DNA from: Vibrio sp. BS-M-Sm-2
GTDB lineage: Bacteria > Pseudomonadota > Gammaproteobacteria > Enterobacterales > Vibrionaceae
DNA: 64,000 bases
Assembly (NCBI RefSeq): GCF_041504345.1
Contig: NZ_CP167894.1
Span: 1,736,001 to 1,800,000 of the forward strand
Reading direction: 5' to 3'
Below, piece by piece: positions 1 to 9,658 of the stretch (positions within the stretch are counted from its first letter, which is position 1; the number at the start of each line of letters is the position of its first letter). Below the pieces are notes generated by a model that was not told the DNA's origin, searched no databases, and was given only the letters and a program-made list of their open reading frames with translations. A program made the translations under genes and the position numbers.

Positions 1-1076
1 ATTTCGCCAATTGGTTTGAAGCGATGGGCATTCAAGTCGGTTGGTTGGCAGGCAAACTCAAAGGTAAAGCTCGTGAGACTGAGCTAGCGCGAATTGCCAG
101 CGGCGAAGCGCAAATGGTGGTCGGTACTCATGCCCTATTCCAAGAACACGTCGAGTTCAAAAACCTTGGCTTAGTGATCATTGATGAGCAACACCGATTT
201 GGTGTCCATCAGCGATTAGAGCTGCGTGAAAAAGGCGCGAAACAAGGCTATTACCCTCACCAATTGGTGATGACGGCAACGCCAATCCCACGAACGCTCG
301 CAATGACGGCCTATGCCGATCTCGAAACCTCAATTATTGATGAGCTGCCACCGGGGCGAACCCCGATTCAAACCGTAGCGATTCCTGATACCAAACGTGA
401 TGACATTGTTGAGCGGGTGCGCAATGCGTGTCTCAATGAGGGCAAGCAAGCCTATTGGGTGTGTACGCTAATTGATGAGTCAGAAGTATTAGAAGCTCAA
501 GCCGCGGCTGACACAGCAGAAGAGCTGCAACGAAAGCTGCCAGATGTGAAAATTGGCTTGGTGCATGGCCGAATGAAACCTGCCGAGAAGCAGGCAGTAA
601 TGCAGGAATTCAAAGAGAACAAACTGCACCTATTGGTTGCGACAACCGTGATTGAAGTGGGTGTGGATGTACCAAATTCGAGCTTAATGATCATCGAGAA
701 CCCAGAACGTCTTGGCCTAGCTCAACTTCACCAATTACGCGGTCGTGTTGGCCGTGGTTCAGTCGCAAGCCACTGTGTGCTGCTGTATCACTCTCCACTA
801 TCAAAAACCGCTCAGAAGCGCTTAGGGGTACTGCGTGAAAGTAACGATGGCTTTGTGATTGCTCAGCGAGACCTAGAGATCCGTGGCCCAGGTGAGCTAC
901 TTGGCACTAAACAGACCGGCTTGGCTGACTTTAAGATTGCCGACTTAATACGAGACCAACGTTTAATCCCTGAAGTACAGCGTATCGCCCGCCATATTCA
1001 CGATAGCTTCCCAGACAATGCTAAGGCGATCATCAATCGCTGGTTAGGCGAGCGCGATGTCTATTCTAAAGCGTAA
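1..1076 (+). CDS. recG: ATP-dependent DNA helicase RecG (C-terminal part)
   Basis: Superfamily 2 helicase that remodels stalled replication forks and Holliday junctions. The reading frame is open from the left edge (codons from position 3), so the N-terminal wedge domain and Walker A motif lie outside the window. About 357 C-terminal residues are visible. Motifs in order: DEQHRFG (motif II), TATPIPRT (motif III), VATTVIEVGVDVP (motif V) and QLHQLRGRVGRG (motif VI). These are followed by the RDLEIRGPGELLGTKQTG segment typical of RecG. An internal ATG at 24 is not the start. The gene converges on envZ and is followed by a clear hairpin terminator. Confidence 0.97.
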   Translation, partial: FANWFEAMGIQVGWLAGKLKGKARETELARIASGEAQMVVGTHALFQEHVEFKNLGLVIIDEQHRFGVHQRLELREKGAKQGYYPHQLVMTATPIPRTLAMTAYADLETSIIDELPPGRTPIQTVAIPDTKRDDIVERVRNACLNEGKQAYWVCTLIDESEVLEAQAAADTAEELQRKLPDVKIGLVHGRMKPAEKQAVMQEFKENKLHLLVATTVIEVGVDVPNSSLMIIENPERLGLAQLHQLRGRVGRGSVASHCVLLYHSPLSKTAQKRLGVLRESNDGFVIAQRDLEIRGPGELLGTKQTGLADFKIADLIRDQRLIPEVQRIARHIHDSFPDNAKAIINRWLGERDVYSKA

Positions 1077-1106
1077 TTAGCCATTATATTCCCGCTTAAA
1101 ACGTAG

Positions 1107-1132
1107 AAAGGCTTCCTCAAGGAAGCCTTTTT
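1107..1132. terminator. Bidirectional terminator between recG and envZ
   Basis: Inverted repeat AAAGGCTTCC-TCAA-GGAAGCCTTT. It is followed by T residues after recG on the plus strand and by a short T tract on the minus strand. It separates two convergent genes and probably serves both. Confidence 0.85.
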
Positions 1133-1150
1133 AGTGCGTATAGTACAAGC

Positions 1151-2446
1151 CTAAGGTTTCACAGGGAAACTGATCTGCGCTTTTAAGCCACCTTCACTGC
1201 GGTTATTGACCACTACCGCACCTTGATGCTGGCTAACAATACGTTTCACAATTGCCAAGCCCAAGCCCGTACCTTCGCTGCCACGAGCCGTGTCACCACG
1301 TGTGAAGGGTTCAAACAACTTACCGATCTGGTCTTGTGGAATACCCGGACCATTATCTTCTACCGTAACCCAAGCTAACTTGTTATCTGCCGTCATGCCG
1401 GTCGATACCTTGACCCAGCCATTACCATAGCGCAGCGCGTTCACCACCAAGTTACTCACTGCACGCTTCATTGCGATCGGGTTGCCCAACGCAGGTTTCA
1501 TGGTTTCTGGAATATCGGTTTCAATCTGGACCTCATAGCCACCTTCAGAGCTAGAGACTTCTCGCGCAATATCATCGACAAACACCGCTTGGAATGAGTC
1601 TCTGTCAACAGGCTTTAGGTAATCCATGAACTGACTGATGATCTCGTTACACTCTTCGGTATCACTGATGATGCCTTCCGCTAAGTAGCTGTCTTCTGGC
1701 GACATCATCTCGGTTGCTAAGCGAATACGCGTTAACGGAGTACGCAAATCATGACTGATTCCTGCCATCAACAAAGCGCGGTCTTCTTCCAATTCTTGTA
1801 TGCCTTTCGACATTTGATTGAAAGCTCGTGTTACTGAGCGAATTTCTTGCGCACCTTGCACTGGCAATGGCGGTGGAATATCGCCGCGCCCGACACCTTG
1901 CGCGGCTTTCTCTAGCGCTATCAACGGCCGGTTTTGTAAGCGGATAAACAACCAACCACCTACGACAATCAACAACGCCATGATCAGACTGTTACGAAAT
2001 AGTGGTGCAAAATCTTCTTCTTGCAACTCAGAAAGAGGAATACGAATCAGAGAGTTGGGCAGCTGCGCAATGTCCATCCACAACACATAGCTCTCTTTAC
2101 CTAGAATCAACCGTACTTCGGTTTCAGAGCCTAGCTCTTTGGTCATCTCCTCGCTCATCAAGTCAATCGCAACCGCGTGGTAATACTCACCCGCCGCTTC
2201 ACTGTTTTTCGCGTGAACGGTTACCCCGAGTTGTTCAAGTACACGCTGACGCAATGGCGCATCAATCTCGATATCACTGCCTTGGTCTAATACTAGATTT
2301 AACTCATGCGCCAGAATCTTATTAAACTGCTGCAAACTCGGCATCAATGCATAGTTAAACACTGCGTAGTAAGAAAAGATTTGGCTAGCGACCAAGAGCG
2401 TTAAGAAAAGCACTATCGACTGAGTAAAGGAGCTACGTATGCGCAT
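1151..2446 (-). CDS. envZ: Osmolarity sensor histidine kinase EnvZ
   Basis: Inner-membrane sensor kinase that phosphorylates and dephosphorylates OmpR. It has 431 residues, close to the family length. Membrane segments lie at about residues 11-30 and 153-170 and flank a periplasmic domain. A HAMP linker follows, then the H-box [10 protein letters not shown] with the phospho-acceptor at His232. The N-box reads [11 protein letters not shown], and the ATP-lid glycine motifs are DNGPGIP and GTGLGLAIV. ompR lies 168 nt upstream, whereas in E. coli the two genes overlap. A terminator-like hairpin sits in that gap, so envZ may be expressed below ompR level. Confidence 0.95.
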   Translation of the reverse strand: MRIRSSFTQSIVLFLTLLVASQIFSYYAVFNYALMPSLQQFNKILAHELNLVLDQGSDIEIDAPLRQRVLEQLGVTVHAKNSEAAGEYYHAVAIDLMSEEMTKELGSETEVRLILGKESYVLWMDIAQLPNSLIRIPLSELQEEDFAPLFRNSLIMALLIVVGGWLFIRLQNRPLIALEKAAQGVGRGDIPPPLPVQGAQEIRSVTRAFNQMSKGIQELEEDRALLMAGISHDLRTPLTRIRLATEMMSPEDSYLAEGIISDTEECNEIISQFMDYLKPVDRDSFQAVFVDDIAREVSSSEGGYEVQIETDIPETMKPALGNPIAMKRAVSNLVVNALRYGNGWVKVSTGMTADNKLAWVTVEDNGPGIPQDQIGKLFEPFTRGDTARGSEGTGLGLAIVKRIVSQHQGAVVVNNRSEGGLKAQISFPVKP

Positions 2447-2520
2447 AGAAGACCTAAAATGGAGGTTAGGGAAACAGAGACATGATAGAAACTATAACTC
2501 TAATCTCTTGTGCTGAATAC

Positions 2521-2555
2521 AAAACGGGCCATCACATATCAATGAGATGGCCCGT
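2521..2555 (-). terminator. Intercistronic hairpin between ompR and envZ
   Basis: Read on the minus strand, a perfect 10-bp stem ACGGGCCATC / GATGGCCCGT with a 12-nt loop runs into TTTT. This has the form of an intrinsic terminator or attenuator inside an operon that is normally tightly coupled. The structure is seen directly; the degree of read-through is unknown. Confidence 0.7.
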
Positions 2556-2614
2556 AAATAGAGAATTCTGAATCACAGAATCAATAAAGCTGCTGTCGAG
2601 CTTTTAATACTAGA

Positions 2615-3334
2615 TTACACAGCCTTACCATCAGGAACGAAGACATAACCTAAGCCCCACACTGTTTGGATATAGCGAGGTTTGCTTGGGTCTTCTTCCA
2701 CTAGACGACGCAGACGTGAAATCTGAACATCGATAGAACGTTCCATCGCTGAATACTCACGGCCACGAGCCATGTTCATCAGCTTATCGCGAGACATTGG
2801 CTCACGCGCGTTAGTTACCAGTGACTTAAGTACTGCAAATTCGCCCGAAGTAAGCGGCATTGGCTCTTCACCACGGAACATTTCACGTGTACCTAGGTTC
2901 AGGCGGAACTCACCAAACTCAACCACAGACTCTTCTGTACTTGGCGCGCCTGGTGCTTCAATTACTTGGCGACGCAGTACCGCTTTAATGCGAGCAAGCA
3001 GTTCACGTGGGTTAAATGGTTTTGGCAGGTAATCATCAGCCCCCACTTCCAAGCCCACAATACGATCCACTTCATCACCCTTTGCAGTAAGCATCAGGAT
3101 TGGTAGCGAGTTGTTTGCGTTTCGTAGACGGCGACAAATAGATAGACCATCTTCGCCCGGCAACATCAAATCCAATACCATCAAGTGAAAATTTTCACGG
3201 GTTAACAGGCGGTCCATCTGCTCACTGTTTGCCACGCTACGCACTTGAAAGCCTTGCTCTGACAGATAGCGTTCTAACAGTGCACGTAAACGAGCATCGT
3301 CATCGACCACTAAAATTTTGTAGTTTTCTTGCAT
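2615..3334 (-). CDS. ompR: Two-component response regulator OmpR
   Basis: DNA-binding regulator controlled by EnvZ. The chosen ATG gives 239 residues, identical to E. coli OmpR length. It is preceded by AGGTGG at a good distance. A longer frame reaching 3388 adds 18 unrelated residues and is rejected. The receiver domain contains the acidic pair in VVDDD, the phospho-acceptor Asp55 in VLDLMLPG, and Lys in LPKPF. The C-terminal winged helix ends with SRLRRLVEEDPSKPRYIQTV and the GLGYVF signature. The gene diverges from greB across about 180 nt that should hold both promoters. Confidence 0.97.
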   Translation of the reverse strand: MQENYKILVVDDDARLRALLERYLSEQGFQVRSVANSEQMDRLLTRENFHLMVLDLMLPGEDGLSICRRLRNANNSLPILMLTAKGDEVDRIVGLEVGADDYLPKPFNPRELLARIKAVLRRQVIEAPGAPSTEESVVEFGEFRLNLGTREMFRGEEPMPLTSGEFAVLKSLVTNAREPMSRDKLMNMARGREYSAMERSIDVQISRLRRLVEEDPSKPRYIQTVWGLGYVFVPDGKAV

Positions 3335-3512
3335 GTAATGGTTCCACCTATTAAAGCTTAAACCTAAGGTTAAGCATTCTTGGTACATTGTATATTGGTA
3401 TAAGACATTAAAAATGTAACATTATTGGAGAAAAAGTCGCCTAAATAATTGTTAACGTATGTTGCCTTTCTATATATTCTATCTTAGATCATCATTTCAT
3501 TAAGTCAGATTT

Positions 3513-3995
3513 ATGAAAACCAAACTTATCACCCGAGAAGGTTATAACAAGCTCAAAGCAGAGCATGACCACTTGTGGCACGAGAAGCGTCCTGAAATTA
3601 CTAAGATAGTCACTTGGGCTGCAAGCCTTGGAGATCGTTCAGAAAACGCAGATTACACCTTCAATAAACGTTTGCTTCGTCAGATTGATCGCCGTGTGCG
3701 TTTCTTAAGAAAGTTCCTACCTGATGTCACGATCGTGGATTACTCTCCACAACAAGAAGGTAAGGTATTTTTCGGTGCTTGGGTCGAAATTGAGAATGAT
3801 GATGGGGAAATTAAGAAGTTTCGCATTGTTGGGCCTGAAGAGATCTACGGCGATGCTAAAGGTTATATCTCTATCGACTCGCCAATGGCTAGAGCTCTGC
3901 TCAAGAAAGAAGTGGATGAGGAGTTTACGGTAACCACACCGGAAGGCGACAAAGAGTGGTTCATTAACGCGATTCACTACGTAGACAACGCGTAG
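3513..3995 (+). CDS. greB: Transcription elongation factor GreB
   Basis: Binds the RNA polymerase secondary channel and stimulates cleavage of backtracked transcripts. It has 160 residues. The N-terminal coiled-coil hairpin includes the GDRSENADY tip region with the acidic residues needed for cleavage, followed by the FKBP-like C-terminal domain (GPEEIYGDAKGYISIDSP). The Arg-rich stretch (RLLRQIDRRVRFLRK) distinguishes GreB from GreA. The gene diverges from ompR, as in E. coli. No plus-strand terminator with a T tract is visible; the hairpin 80 nt downstream belongs to the opposite-strand sRNA. Confidence 0.96.
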   Translation: MKTKLITREGYNKLKAEHDHLWHEKRPEITKIVTWAASLGDRSENADYTFNKRLLRQIDRRVRFLRKFLPDVTIVDYSPQQEGKVFFGAWVEIENDDGEIKKFRIVGPEEIYGDAKGYISIDSPMARALLKKEVDEEFTVTTPEGDKEWFINAIHYVDNA

Positions 3996-4076
3996 GGCTT
4001 ATTGCGCATTGCATATTTCATAGCGTGATTAACCGGTCATCACAGATCGAGCAGGCAAAATCACAAACGCCAGATA

Positions 4077-4385
4077 AAAGAAAACCCCGCTAGGCTTTCG
4101 CCTGACGGGGTTAAGTCTCTATCGCAGCAATCCGGCTACTGTTTATCTCTTCGAGATAAGGTGCTCCCTGCATCTTTCCTTGATAGTGGCTAAATCCTTT
4201 AACCAATTTCCTTTTTGTTCATCGCCATCCTAGCGGTGTCCATTCTAGCCTGTCATCCTGACTGGCGAATCTCATCCAGAGATTATAACTTCCTTGCTGA
4301 CCACTCATCCTAAGTAATCAAATCTTCATCCTGAAGATACCTAGTCCATTAGGCTTTTTCCTGTTCCTGCCAACTCCCTGTCGAC
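4077..4385 (-). ncRNA. csrB: CsrB-family CsrA-sequestering sRNA
   Basis: The minus strand of this 685-nt gap has the diagnostic features of CsrB/CsrC RNAs. Its predicted 5' end GTCGACAGGGAG matches the start of E. coli CsrB as I remember it. There are 16 GGA trinucleotides in about 300 nt. Many sit in hairpin loops, for example CTTC-AGGA-TGAAG, GTC-AGGAT-GAC and AATCTC-TGGAT-GAGATT. The 3' end is a strong terminator (ACCCCGTCAGGC / GCCTAGCGGGGT, then TTTCTTTT). By family knowledge the RNA titrates the translational regulator CsrA and is activated by the VarS/VarA (BarA/UvrY) system. Ends are inferred from the promoter and terminator. No protein ORF competes here. Confidence 0.92.
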
Positions 4386-4392
4386 AAGTTAA

Positions 4393-4421
4393 ATATTACG
4401 GTAATTGAGCGAGTTTCCTAG
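4393..4421 (-). promoter_or_regulatory. Promoter of the CsrB-type sRNA
   Basis: On the minus strand a good -10 hexamer TAATAT (4393-4398) lies 7 nt before the predicted start GTCGACAGG. The -35 position 17 nt further up (CTAGGA) does not resemble TTGACA, which fits a promoter that needs an activator. Confidence 0.6.
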
Positions 4422-4544
4422 ATAGTCCCAAAAAACATTTCAGGTGAGAAATATACCCGCAAACACTCAACATAATAAAATCAGCAACTTAAGTTAATAT
4501 TAAGACGATTTCATCGGTTTAAAGTGACTTAGTCTCACATCACT

Positions 4545-4562
4545 TGTAAGAGATCTCGCACA
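4545..4562. promoter_or_regulatory. Putative VarA/UvrY (GacA-type) binding site
   Basis: TGTAAG-AGATCT-CGCACA. The first half matches the GacA/UvrY half-site exactly and the second matches CTTACA at 4 of 6 bases, with the expected 6-nt spacer. It lies about 170 nt upstream of the CsrB start, comparable to the remote UvrY site of E. coli csrB. Confidence 0.5.
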
Positions 4563-4680
4563 AAGCGGGTATCACAAACGGAAATTCGACTTCTGACAGG
4601 ATAATTACACAGTCCAAGCTAGAAAAAGCGTACGCTCACCCCCATGTATTTGTCATGATATTAAATAAGAGATTCATCGG

Positions 4681-7011
4681 ATGAGCCAAGCTATCTGTCG
4701 ACTGATCGCTGAAGAACTGAATGTCCGTTCTGAGCAAGTCACTGCCGCAGTAAACCTAATTGACGACGGTAATACCGTTCCCTTTATTGCCCGCTACCGT
4801 AAAGAAGTTACGGGTGGCTTAGACGATACCCAACTACGTAACCTTGATAGCCGCCTTTCTTACCTACGCGAGCTAGACGATCGTCGCCAAACGATTCTTA
4901 AGTCGATTCAAGACCAAGGCAAACTCACGCCAGAACTCGAGCGTGATATCACTCAGGCAGACAGCAAGACTCGCCTAGAAGATTTATACCTGCCTTACAA
5001 ACCAAAGCGCCGCACCAAAGGTCAGATCGCGATTGAAGCAGGCTTAGAGCCACTTGCCGATACGCTATGGAATGAACCACAGCACGACCCGGAAACGGAA
5101 GCAGCGAACTTCATTAGCAACGATAAAGGCATTGCCGATACCAAAGCTGCACTCGATGGCGCACGTGCGATCATCATGGAACGCATTGCGGAAGACGCAA
5201 ACCTGCTTGAAAAGATTCGTCAACACCTAAACCGTAATGCAGAGCTTGGTGCTCGTGTTGTGGCTGGCAAAGAGAACGAAGGTGAGAAATTCAAAGACTA
5301 CTTCGAGCACAACGAAGCTCTTAGCAAAGTACCGTCTCACCGTGCGCTTGCAATGCTGCGTGGCCGCAATGAAGGCTTCCTAACACTGGCGATGAACGCT
5401 GACCCGGATCAAGAAGAAGGTGTACGTGGTTCATACTGCGAGAACATCATCTCTGATCACTACGGTATTACCCTAAGCAGCGCACCTGCGGATGCATGGC
5501 GTAAGCAAGTGATCAGCTGGGCATGGCGCATCAAGGTTTCTATGCACATGGAAACCGAATTGATGGGCGCGATGAAAGAGCGTGCTGAGATCGAAGCGAT
5601 TGAAGTGTTCGCCACCAACCTTAAAGATCTGCTAATGGCAGCACCAGCTGGTCCTCGTGCCACATTAGGCTTAGATCCAGGTTTACGTACCGGTTCAAAA
5701 ATCGCCGTTGTGGATTCAACTGGTAAGGTTCTAGCGACAGAAACTATTTACCCTCACCCACCACAAAAGCAATACGACAAATCAGCACACGTTGTTGAAC
5801 AGATGGTTCGTCAGTTCAACGTTGACCTGATTGCGATTGGTAACGGTACGGCTTCACGCGAAACCGACAGTTTTGTGGCTGATGTGATTAAGCGCGGCAA
5901 CCTAAAAGCGCAAAAAATTATTGTTAGCGAAGCAGGTGCTTCAGTTTATTCAGCGTCTGAGCTAGCGGCGAAAGAGTTCCCGAACATGGACGTATCGATC
6001 CGTGGTGCAGTATCTATCGCTCGTCGTCTACAAGATCCATTGGCTGAGCTTGTGAAGATTGACCCTAAATCGATCGGTGTGGGTCAATACCAACATGACG
6101 TTAGCCAAACTATGCTTGCTAAGCGCCTAGATGCGATTGTCGAAGACTGTGTAAACGCGGTTGGTGTTGATGTGAATACCGCTTCGGCTGCGCTACTGAC
6201 TCGCGTAGCTGGCCTTTCTAGCACCATCGCTCAGAACATCGTGGATTTCCGTGATGAGAATGGTCGCTTCGAAGCACGTACTACGCTGAAGAAAGTCGCT
6301 CGCTTGGGGCCAAAAGCCTTTGAACAGTGTGCTGGTTTCCTACGTATTATGGATGGTAAGAACCCGTTAGATGCATCATCGGTTCACCCAGAAGCTTACC
6401 CAGTAGTGAAAACTATCGCTGAGAAAAACCAAAAAGACATCAAATCTCTGGTGGGTAACACCGACTTCTTACGTGGTTTACACGCGGTTGATTACACCAA
6501 TGAAAACTTTGGTGTACCAACGGTCACCGACATCATCAAGGAGCTGGATAAGCCGGGACGCGACCCTCGCCCTGAGTTCAAGACTGCAACCTTCGCAGAT
6601 GGCGTAAACAGCGTTTCAGACCTAGAACCAGGCATGATTCTAGAAGGCGTGGTGTCGAACGTGGCCAACTTTGGTGCCTTCGTGGATATTGGTGTTCACC
6701 AAGATGGCCTAGTGCACATTTCAGCGCTCACCGATCGCTTTGTCTCTGACCCACGTGAAGTGGTTAAAGCGGGCGACATCGTGAAAGTGAAGGTGATGGA
6801 AGTGGATGTTCAGCGTAAACGTATTGCACTCAGCATGCGTATGAAGGACGAGCCGGGACAAGACAACCGTGCTCAACGTTCAAGTGCACCTCGCACGCAA
6901 AACCGCTCAAATCAAAATTCACAAGGTGGCCAACGCCGTCGTGAAGAGCCACAAAAAAATGCCGCAATGGGTGGCGCATTCGCTGCTGCTTTTGCTAAAG
7001 CGAAAAAATAA
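4681..7011 (+). CDS. tex: S1-domain RNA-binding protein Tex (YhgF)
   Basis: Large cytoplasmic transcription accessory protein of 776 residues, normal for the family. The N-terminal helical region is followed by a YqgF/RNase H-like fold beginning near residue 330 ([17 protein letters not shown]). A helix-hairpin-helix region lies at about 495-560 ([18 protein letters not shown]). An S1 RNA-binding domain lies at about 648-722 ([21 protein letters not shown]). The tail is rich in Arg, Gln and Ala. ATG at 4681 starts the typical [13 protein letters not shown] sequence. In E. coli the homologue also lies next to greB/ompR; here the CsrB-type sRNA is interposed. A terminator follows. Confidence 0.96.
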   Translation: MSQAICRLIAEELNVRSEQVTAAVNLIDDGNTVPFIARYRKEVTGGLDDTQLRNLDSRLSYLRELDDRRQTILKSIQDQGKLTPELERDITQADSKTRLEDLYLPYKPKRRTKGQIAIEAGLEPLADTLWNEPQHDPETEAANFISNDKGIADTKAALDGARAIIMERIAEDANLLEKIRQHLNRNAELGARVVAGKENEGEKFKDYFEHNEALSKVPSHRALAMLRGRNEGFLTLAMNADPDQEEGVRGSYCENIISDHYGITLSSAPADAWRKQVISWAWRIKVSMHMETELMGAMKERAEIEAIEVFATNLKDLLMAAPAGPRATLGLDPGLRTGSKIAVVDSTGKVLATETIYPHPPQKQYDKSAHVVEQMVRQFNVDLIAIGNGTASRETDSFVADVIKRGNLKAQKIIVSEAGASVYSASELAAKEFPNMDVSIRGAVSIARRLQDPLAELVKIDPKSIGVGQYQHDVSQTMLAKRLDAIVEDCVNAVGVDVNTASAALLTRVAGLSSTIAQNIVDFRDENGRFEARTTLKKVARLGPKAFEQCAGFLRIMDGKNPLDASSVHPEAYPVVKTIAEKNQKDIKSLVGNTDFLRGLHAVDYTNENFGVPTVTDIIKELDKPGRDPRPEFKTATFADGVNSVSDLEPGMILEGVVSNVANFGAFVDIGVHQDGLVHISALTDRFVSDPREVVKAGDIVKVKVMEVDVQRKRIALSMRMKDEPGQDNRAQRSSAPRTQNRSNQNSQGGQRRREEPQKNAAMGGAFAAAFAKAKK

Positions 7012-7050
7012 TCCGTTAGCGTATCTGAAAAACTGAATCGCCTAAAACAG

Positions 7051-7085
7051 AAAACCTGCATCCCTTAGGGTATGCAGGTTTTTAT
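7051..7085 (+). terminator. Terminator after tex
   Basis: AACCTGCAT-CCCTTAGGGT-ATGCAGGTT followed by TTT. It is a strong stem placed 40 nt after the tex stop codon. Confidence 0.88.
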
Positions 7086-7151
7086 TATGTGTTCAAAAAA
7101 GACATAGAAGCTTGGTTGTATTCTGCGCGTTCTAATCACAACACGATCGTT

Positions 7152-7625
7152 TTACAAAACAACTAGCATCTCTGATGGAGCATGAGGCGCAACAGCATGA
7201 CCATAATGATATTTTATGACCTTACGTCGTTTCTCCATCTGTCCCTCCTGAATCGCCGCATCTAAAACATGCTTTGGCAGGCGAAAACGCATGGTATAGC
7301 CCTTTCCTTGGTCAGCACTGTAAGTTCTCAGTGCCAACAAGCTGAACAGCCTATCAAAAGGATCTTGTGACTCTTCTTGGCTAATCGAATTGGCCTCTGA
7401 CTCGTTCTCCATTTCATAACCAGGATGGTCTGAAGGATCCCAAGCCGACTGCTGCCTTCGCTTATCGTCCGACTTTACCTTTCGCTCTGCATTGGTTTTC
7501 GCCAACGCTACTGCGGGAGCAACAGGCTCTCGAACTCTATTATCACGCGCAACTTGCTCTGTTTGCACATTAACGGACGGGGCGATAAGTGGCACACTCA
7601 CTGCAGTTGCAGGTGACACAATCAT
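7152..7625 (-). CDS. Conserved hypothetical protein
   Basis: 157 residues, no function recognised. The N-terminal 45 residues are rich in Val, Ala and Pro and look disordered (VSVPLIAPSVNVQTEQVARDN begins near residue 9). A charged linker (NAERKVKSDDKRRQQSAWDP) and an acidic stretch (ENESEANSISQEESQDPFD) follow. A more structured C-terminal half contains LFSLLALRTYSADQGKGYT and MRFRLPKHVLDAAIQ. No signal peptide, membrane segment or catalytic motif is evident. ATG at 7625 is the only reasonable start. The gene converges on tex, and a 162-bp repeat lies upstream of it. Codon use resembles the neighbours, so it is likely a real Vibrio gene. Confidence 0.7.
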   Translation of the reverse strand: MIVSPATAVSVPLIAPSVNVQTEQVARDNRVREPVAPAVALAKTNAERKVKSDDKRRQQSAWDPSDHPGYEMENESEANSISQEESQDPFDRLFSLLALRTYSADQGKGYTMRFRLPKHVLDAAIQEGQMEKRRKVIKYHYGHAVAPHAPSEMLVVL

Positions 7626-7763
7626 CGCGAACTCCTCAAGAATCGCCCATCGTTATTGCTATAACGCTGTTGTACTGTGAGTCAGCACAACAGGCATAGC
7701 CCAACTTACCGCAATCAGCTCAGGAGAGAGTTAGGTCTGAGTATCAAGCAACACGTTGGTGTT

Positions 7764-7925
7764 ATACCAATCGTAGTAAATAACTGATCATCCTAGCTTG
7801 TTAAAATACTCGATAACGGCGTTAGATTTTTTGATTGTAGAATAACTACTTATCGAAAAACTCTGCCTTGTTCTCAAGCCTTTTTCCTACGCTATTTTTG
7901 AACACTTACTTACTGTGATTGGTAT
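7764..7925. repeat. 162-bp dispersed MITE-like element, copy 1
   Basis: The element begins ATACCAATC and ends GATTGGTAT, a 9-bp terminal inverted repeat. A second copy of exactly the same length lies at 36991-37152, with about 17 mismatches by hand alignment and no gaps. The interior contains CGATAA...TTATCG complementarity around a T-rich centre. It has no coding capacity and no transposase. No convincing target-site duplication is visible. It fills the gap upstream of the hypothetical gene and ends 40 nt beyond the bioH stop. Confidence 0.85.
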
Positions 7926-7964
7926 TAGCTTATATATCGACCAAGCCGGATATAAATTTAGCGA

Positions 7965-8747
7965 TTATTTTTGCGCGAAGCTAACCAGTTCACTGCAAAA
8001 GGCATCGGCTTCGGTCATAAACGGCGCATGTGAAGACTGAGTAAAGATATATTGCTCGGTATGAGGCAAGGCTGCGCCCAAGTCTTTCGCAACCTTGATT
8101 GGCACCAATCCATCTAATCGGCCATACAAGCGCAACATTGGTACTGAAATCTCAGGCAGTTGTTCACGCAGGTCGACATCCGACAGCATCTTTAGTCCTG
8201 CCAATAATGAATCAGGGTTCGGTAATGGGCGAGACAGCACCGCTTGCTTGAGCTGTTTTACATCTTGTCTTGCTGAAGGGCTACCCATAGCTTGCAATGC
8301 CATAAAGCGTTCGATGGTGGTTTGGAAATCTTCAACCAGTTGTTCGGTGAATGCGCTTAATACGTTTGGCTGAATACCTCGCCATAACACTGGCTCTTTT
8401 GAGGCTGAGAATTTAGGAGAACTGGCGACAGTCACCAGTTTACTCACGTAGTCTGAGTGATGGAGAGCCATGTGCGTTGCGACCAAACCACCCAGTGACC
8501 AACCCACCCAAATAGCTTGTTTAGGCGCTTCGGCCAACAGCTGCTGAGCAATCTCTTCAAGATCTTGAGCGTGGCAGTGTGCGCTGTGTCCATATCCTGG
8601 TAAATCGACAACATGCACTCGGAAATCAGCTTGTAATACATTAACGGTTTGTTGCCACACCGCACCGTTCATTCCCCAGCCATGAACCAGTACTAAATCA
8701 GGCCCTTGCCCAGAAACATGCCAATATAACCCGTCACTCATTCTCAA
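7965..8747 (-). CDS. bioH: Pimeloyl-ACP methyl ester carboxylesterase BioH
   Basis: Alpha/beta hydrolase that removes the methyl group from pimeloyl-ACP methyl ester before biotin ring assembly. It has 260 residues. The oxyanion-region motif VLVHGWGMNG lies near residue 20. The nucleophile elbow is GWSLGG with Ser84. The acid is probably the Asp of YGRLDGLVP, and the catalytic His is His240 in SSHAPFM. The gene diverges from comF with an 87-nt gap, the same arrangement as bioH-gntX in E. coli. The other biotin genes are not in the window. Confidence 0.93.
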   Translation of the reverse strand: MRMSDGLYWHVSGQGPDLVLVHGWGMNGAVWQQTVNVLQADFRVHVVDLPGYGHSAHCHAQDLEEIAQQLLAEAPKQAIWVGWSLGGLVATHMALHHSDYVSKLVTVASSPKFSASKEPVLWRGIQPNVLSAFTEQLVEDFQTTIERFMALQAMGSPSARQDVKQLKQAVLSRPLPNPDSLLAGLKMLSDVDLREQLPEISVPMLRLYGRLDGLVPIKVAKDLGAALPHTEQYIFTQSSHAPFMTEADAFCSELVSFAQK

Positions 8748-8834
8748 TATTCCCTACTTTTTTCATCGGCGATTATCTGTGCTTTTCAGTATGGTGAGTA
8801 AAAGGAACACCTTAACCCAAAAGCATCACGAGCT

Positions 8835-9548
8835 ATGTTATCTGATTGGCTACAAAAACACACACCACGTCTGGTCACACCTCAATGCCACCTGTGCAAG
8901 CTAGATAAGTCGCATAGCGATGCTCACCCTCGATGGTGTGATTCTTGTCTTAATCTCTTTGAGTCAGTTCCTCGCTGCCAACGATGTGGTTTAAAAACAC
9001 TGCTCACAGTAGAGCAGTGCGGACAGTGTTTATCTCAACCTCCACCTTGGCATCGTCTCTATTGCGTTGGGGATTACACCTTTCCAACAGCACGTTACAT
9101 TCAACAAATGAAGTACGCCGATAAGTTTTGGTTTGCACGCGATCTGTCAAAGTTATTGGCTTCACGTATCGAGCACCCTGCTCCGCTGATCACCAGCGTA
9201 CCTCTGCATTGGCGTCGATATATTCATCGTGCCTTTAATCAAAGTCAGCTGCTTGCTAATTACACAGCTCAAGAACTTGGCGTTAAAGATGAGGTGCTGT
9301 TCCGTCGAATTCGCTCAACCGCTTCTCAGCAAGGGCTGACTAAATCCGCACGCTTACTTAATCTAAAGAGCGCTTTTACGCTTCGAAAACAAGACTTTCA
9401 AGGAACTGTCCCTTCTCACGTCGCGATAATTGATGATGTTGTAACCACCGGCAGTACTGTGTATCAATTATGCCAATTACTACTTGAAGTGGGCGTTAAA
9501 AGGATTGATATTTACTGCATCTGCCGCACTCCTGAGCCCTCTGGATAA
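8835..9548 (+). CDS. comF: ComF/GntX family phosphoribosyltransferase-like protein
   Basis: 237 residues. An N-terminal zinc-binding part has four Cys pairs (CHLC, CDSC, CQRC, CGQC). The C-terminal half is a type I phosphoribosyltransferase fold with the PRPP-binding signature [13 protein letters not shown] near the end. In competent bacteria, including Vibrio, ComF is needed for DNA uptake and is linked to the primosome. The exact biochemical activity is unsettled. It sits between bioH and nfuA, as gntX does in E. coli. The ATG at 8835 has only a weak ribosome-binding site. Confidence 0.88.
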   Translation: MLSDWLQKHTPRLVTPQCHLCKLDKSHSDAHPRWCDSCLNLFESVPRCQRCGLKTLLTVEQCGQCLSQPPPWHRLYCVGDYTFPTARYIQQMKYADKFWFARDLSKLLASRIEHPAPLITSVPLHWRRYIHRAFNQSQLLANYTAQELGVKDEVLFRRIRSTASQQGLTKSARLLNLKSAFTLRKQDFQGTVPSHVAIIDDVVTTGSTVYQLCQLLLEVGVKRIDIYCICRTPEPSG

Positions 9549-9658
9549 AAGCTGTGAATCACTACTTGTACAGCAATCCAACAAAAAAAGGGCTGAATTA
9601 CAAAACTGACAGGAGTAGAATGGCGCTAATAGCCTACAAATTTACTCAGGTATTCGTC

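Noticed and set aside
1818..2325. Plus-strand ORFs of 90-107 codons inside envZ
   Set aside because: Antisense shadows of a well-supported histidine kinase gene, without ribosome sites.
3996..4112. greB terminator at 4081-4112
   Set aside because: The stem has a T tract only on the minus strand, so it belongs to the CsrB-type RNA.
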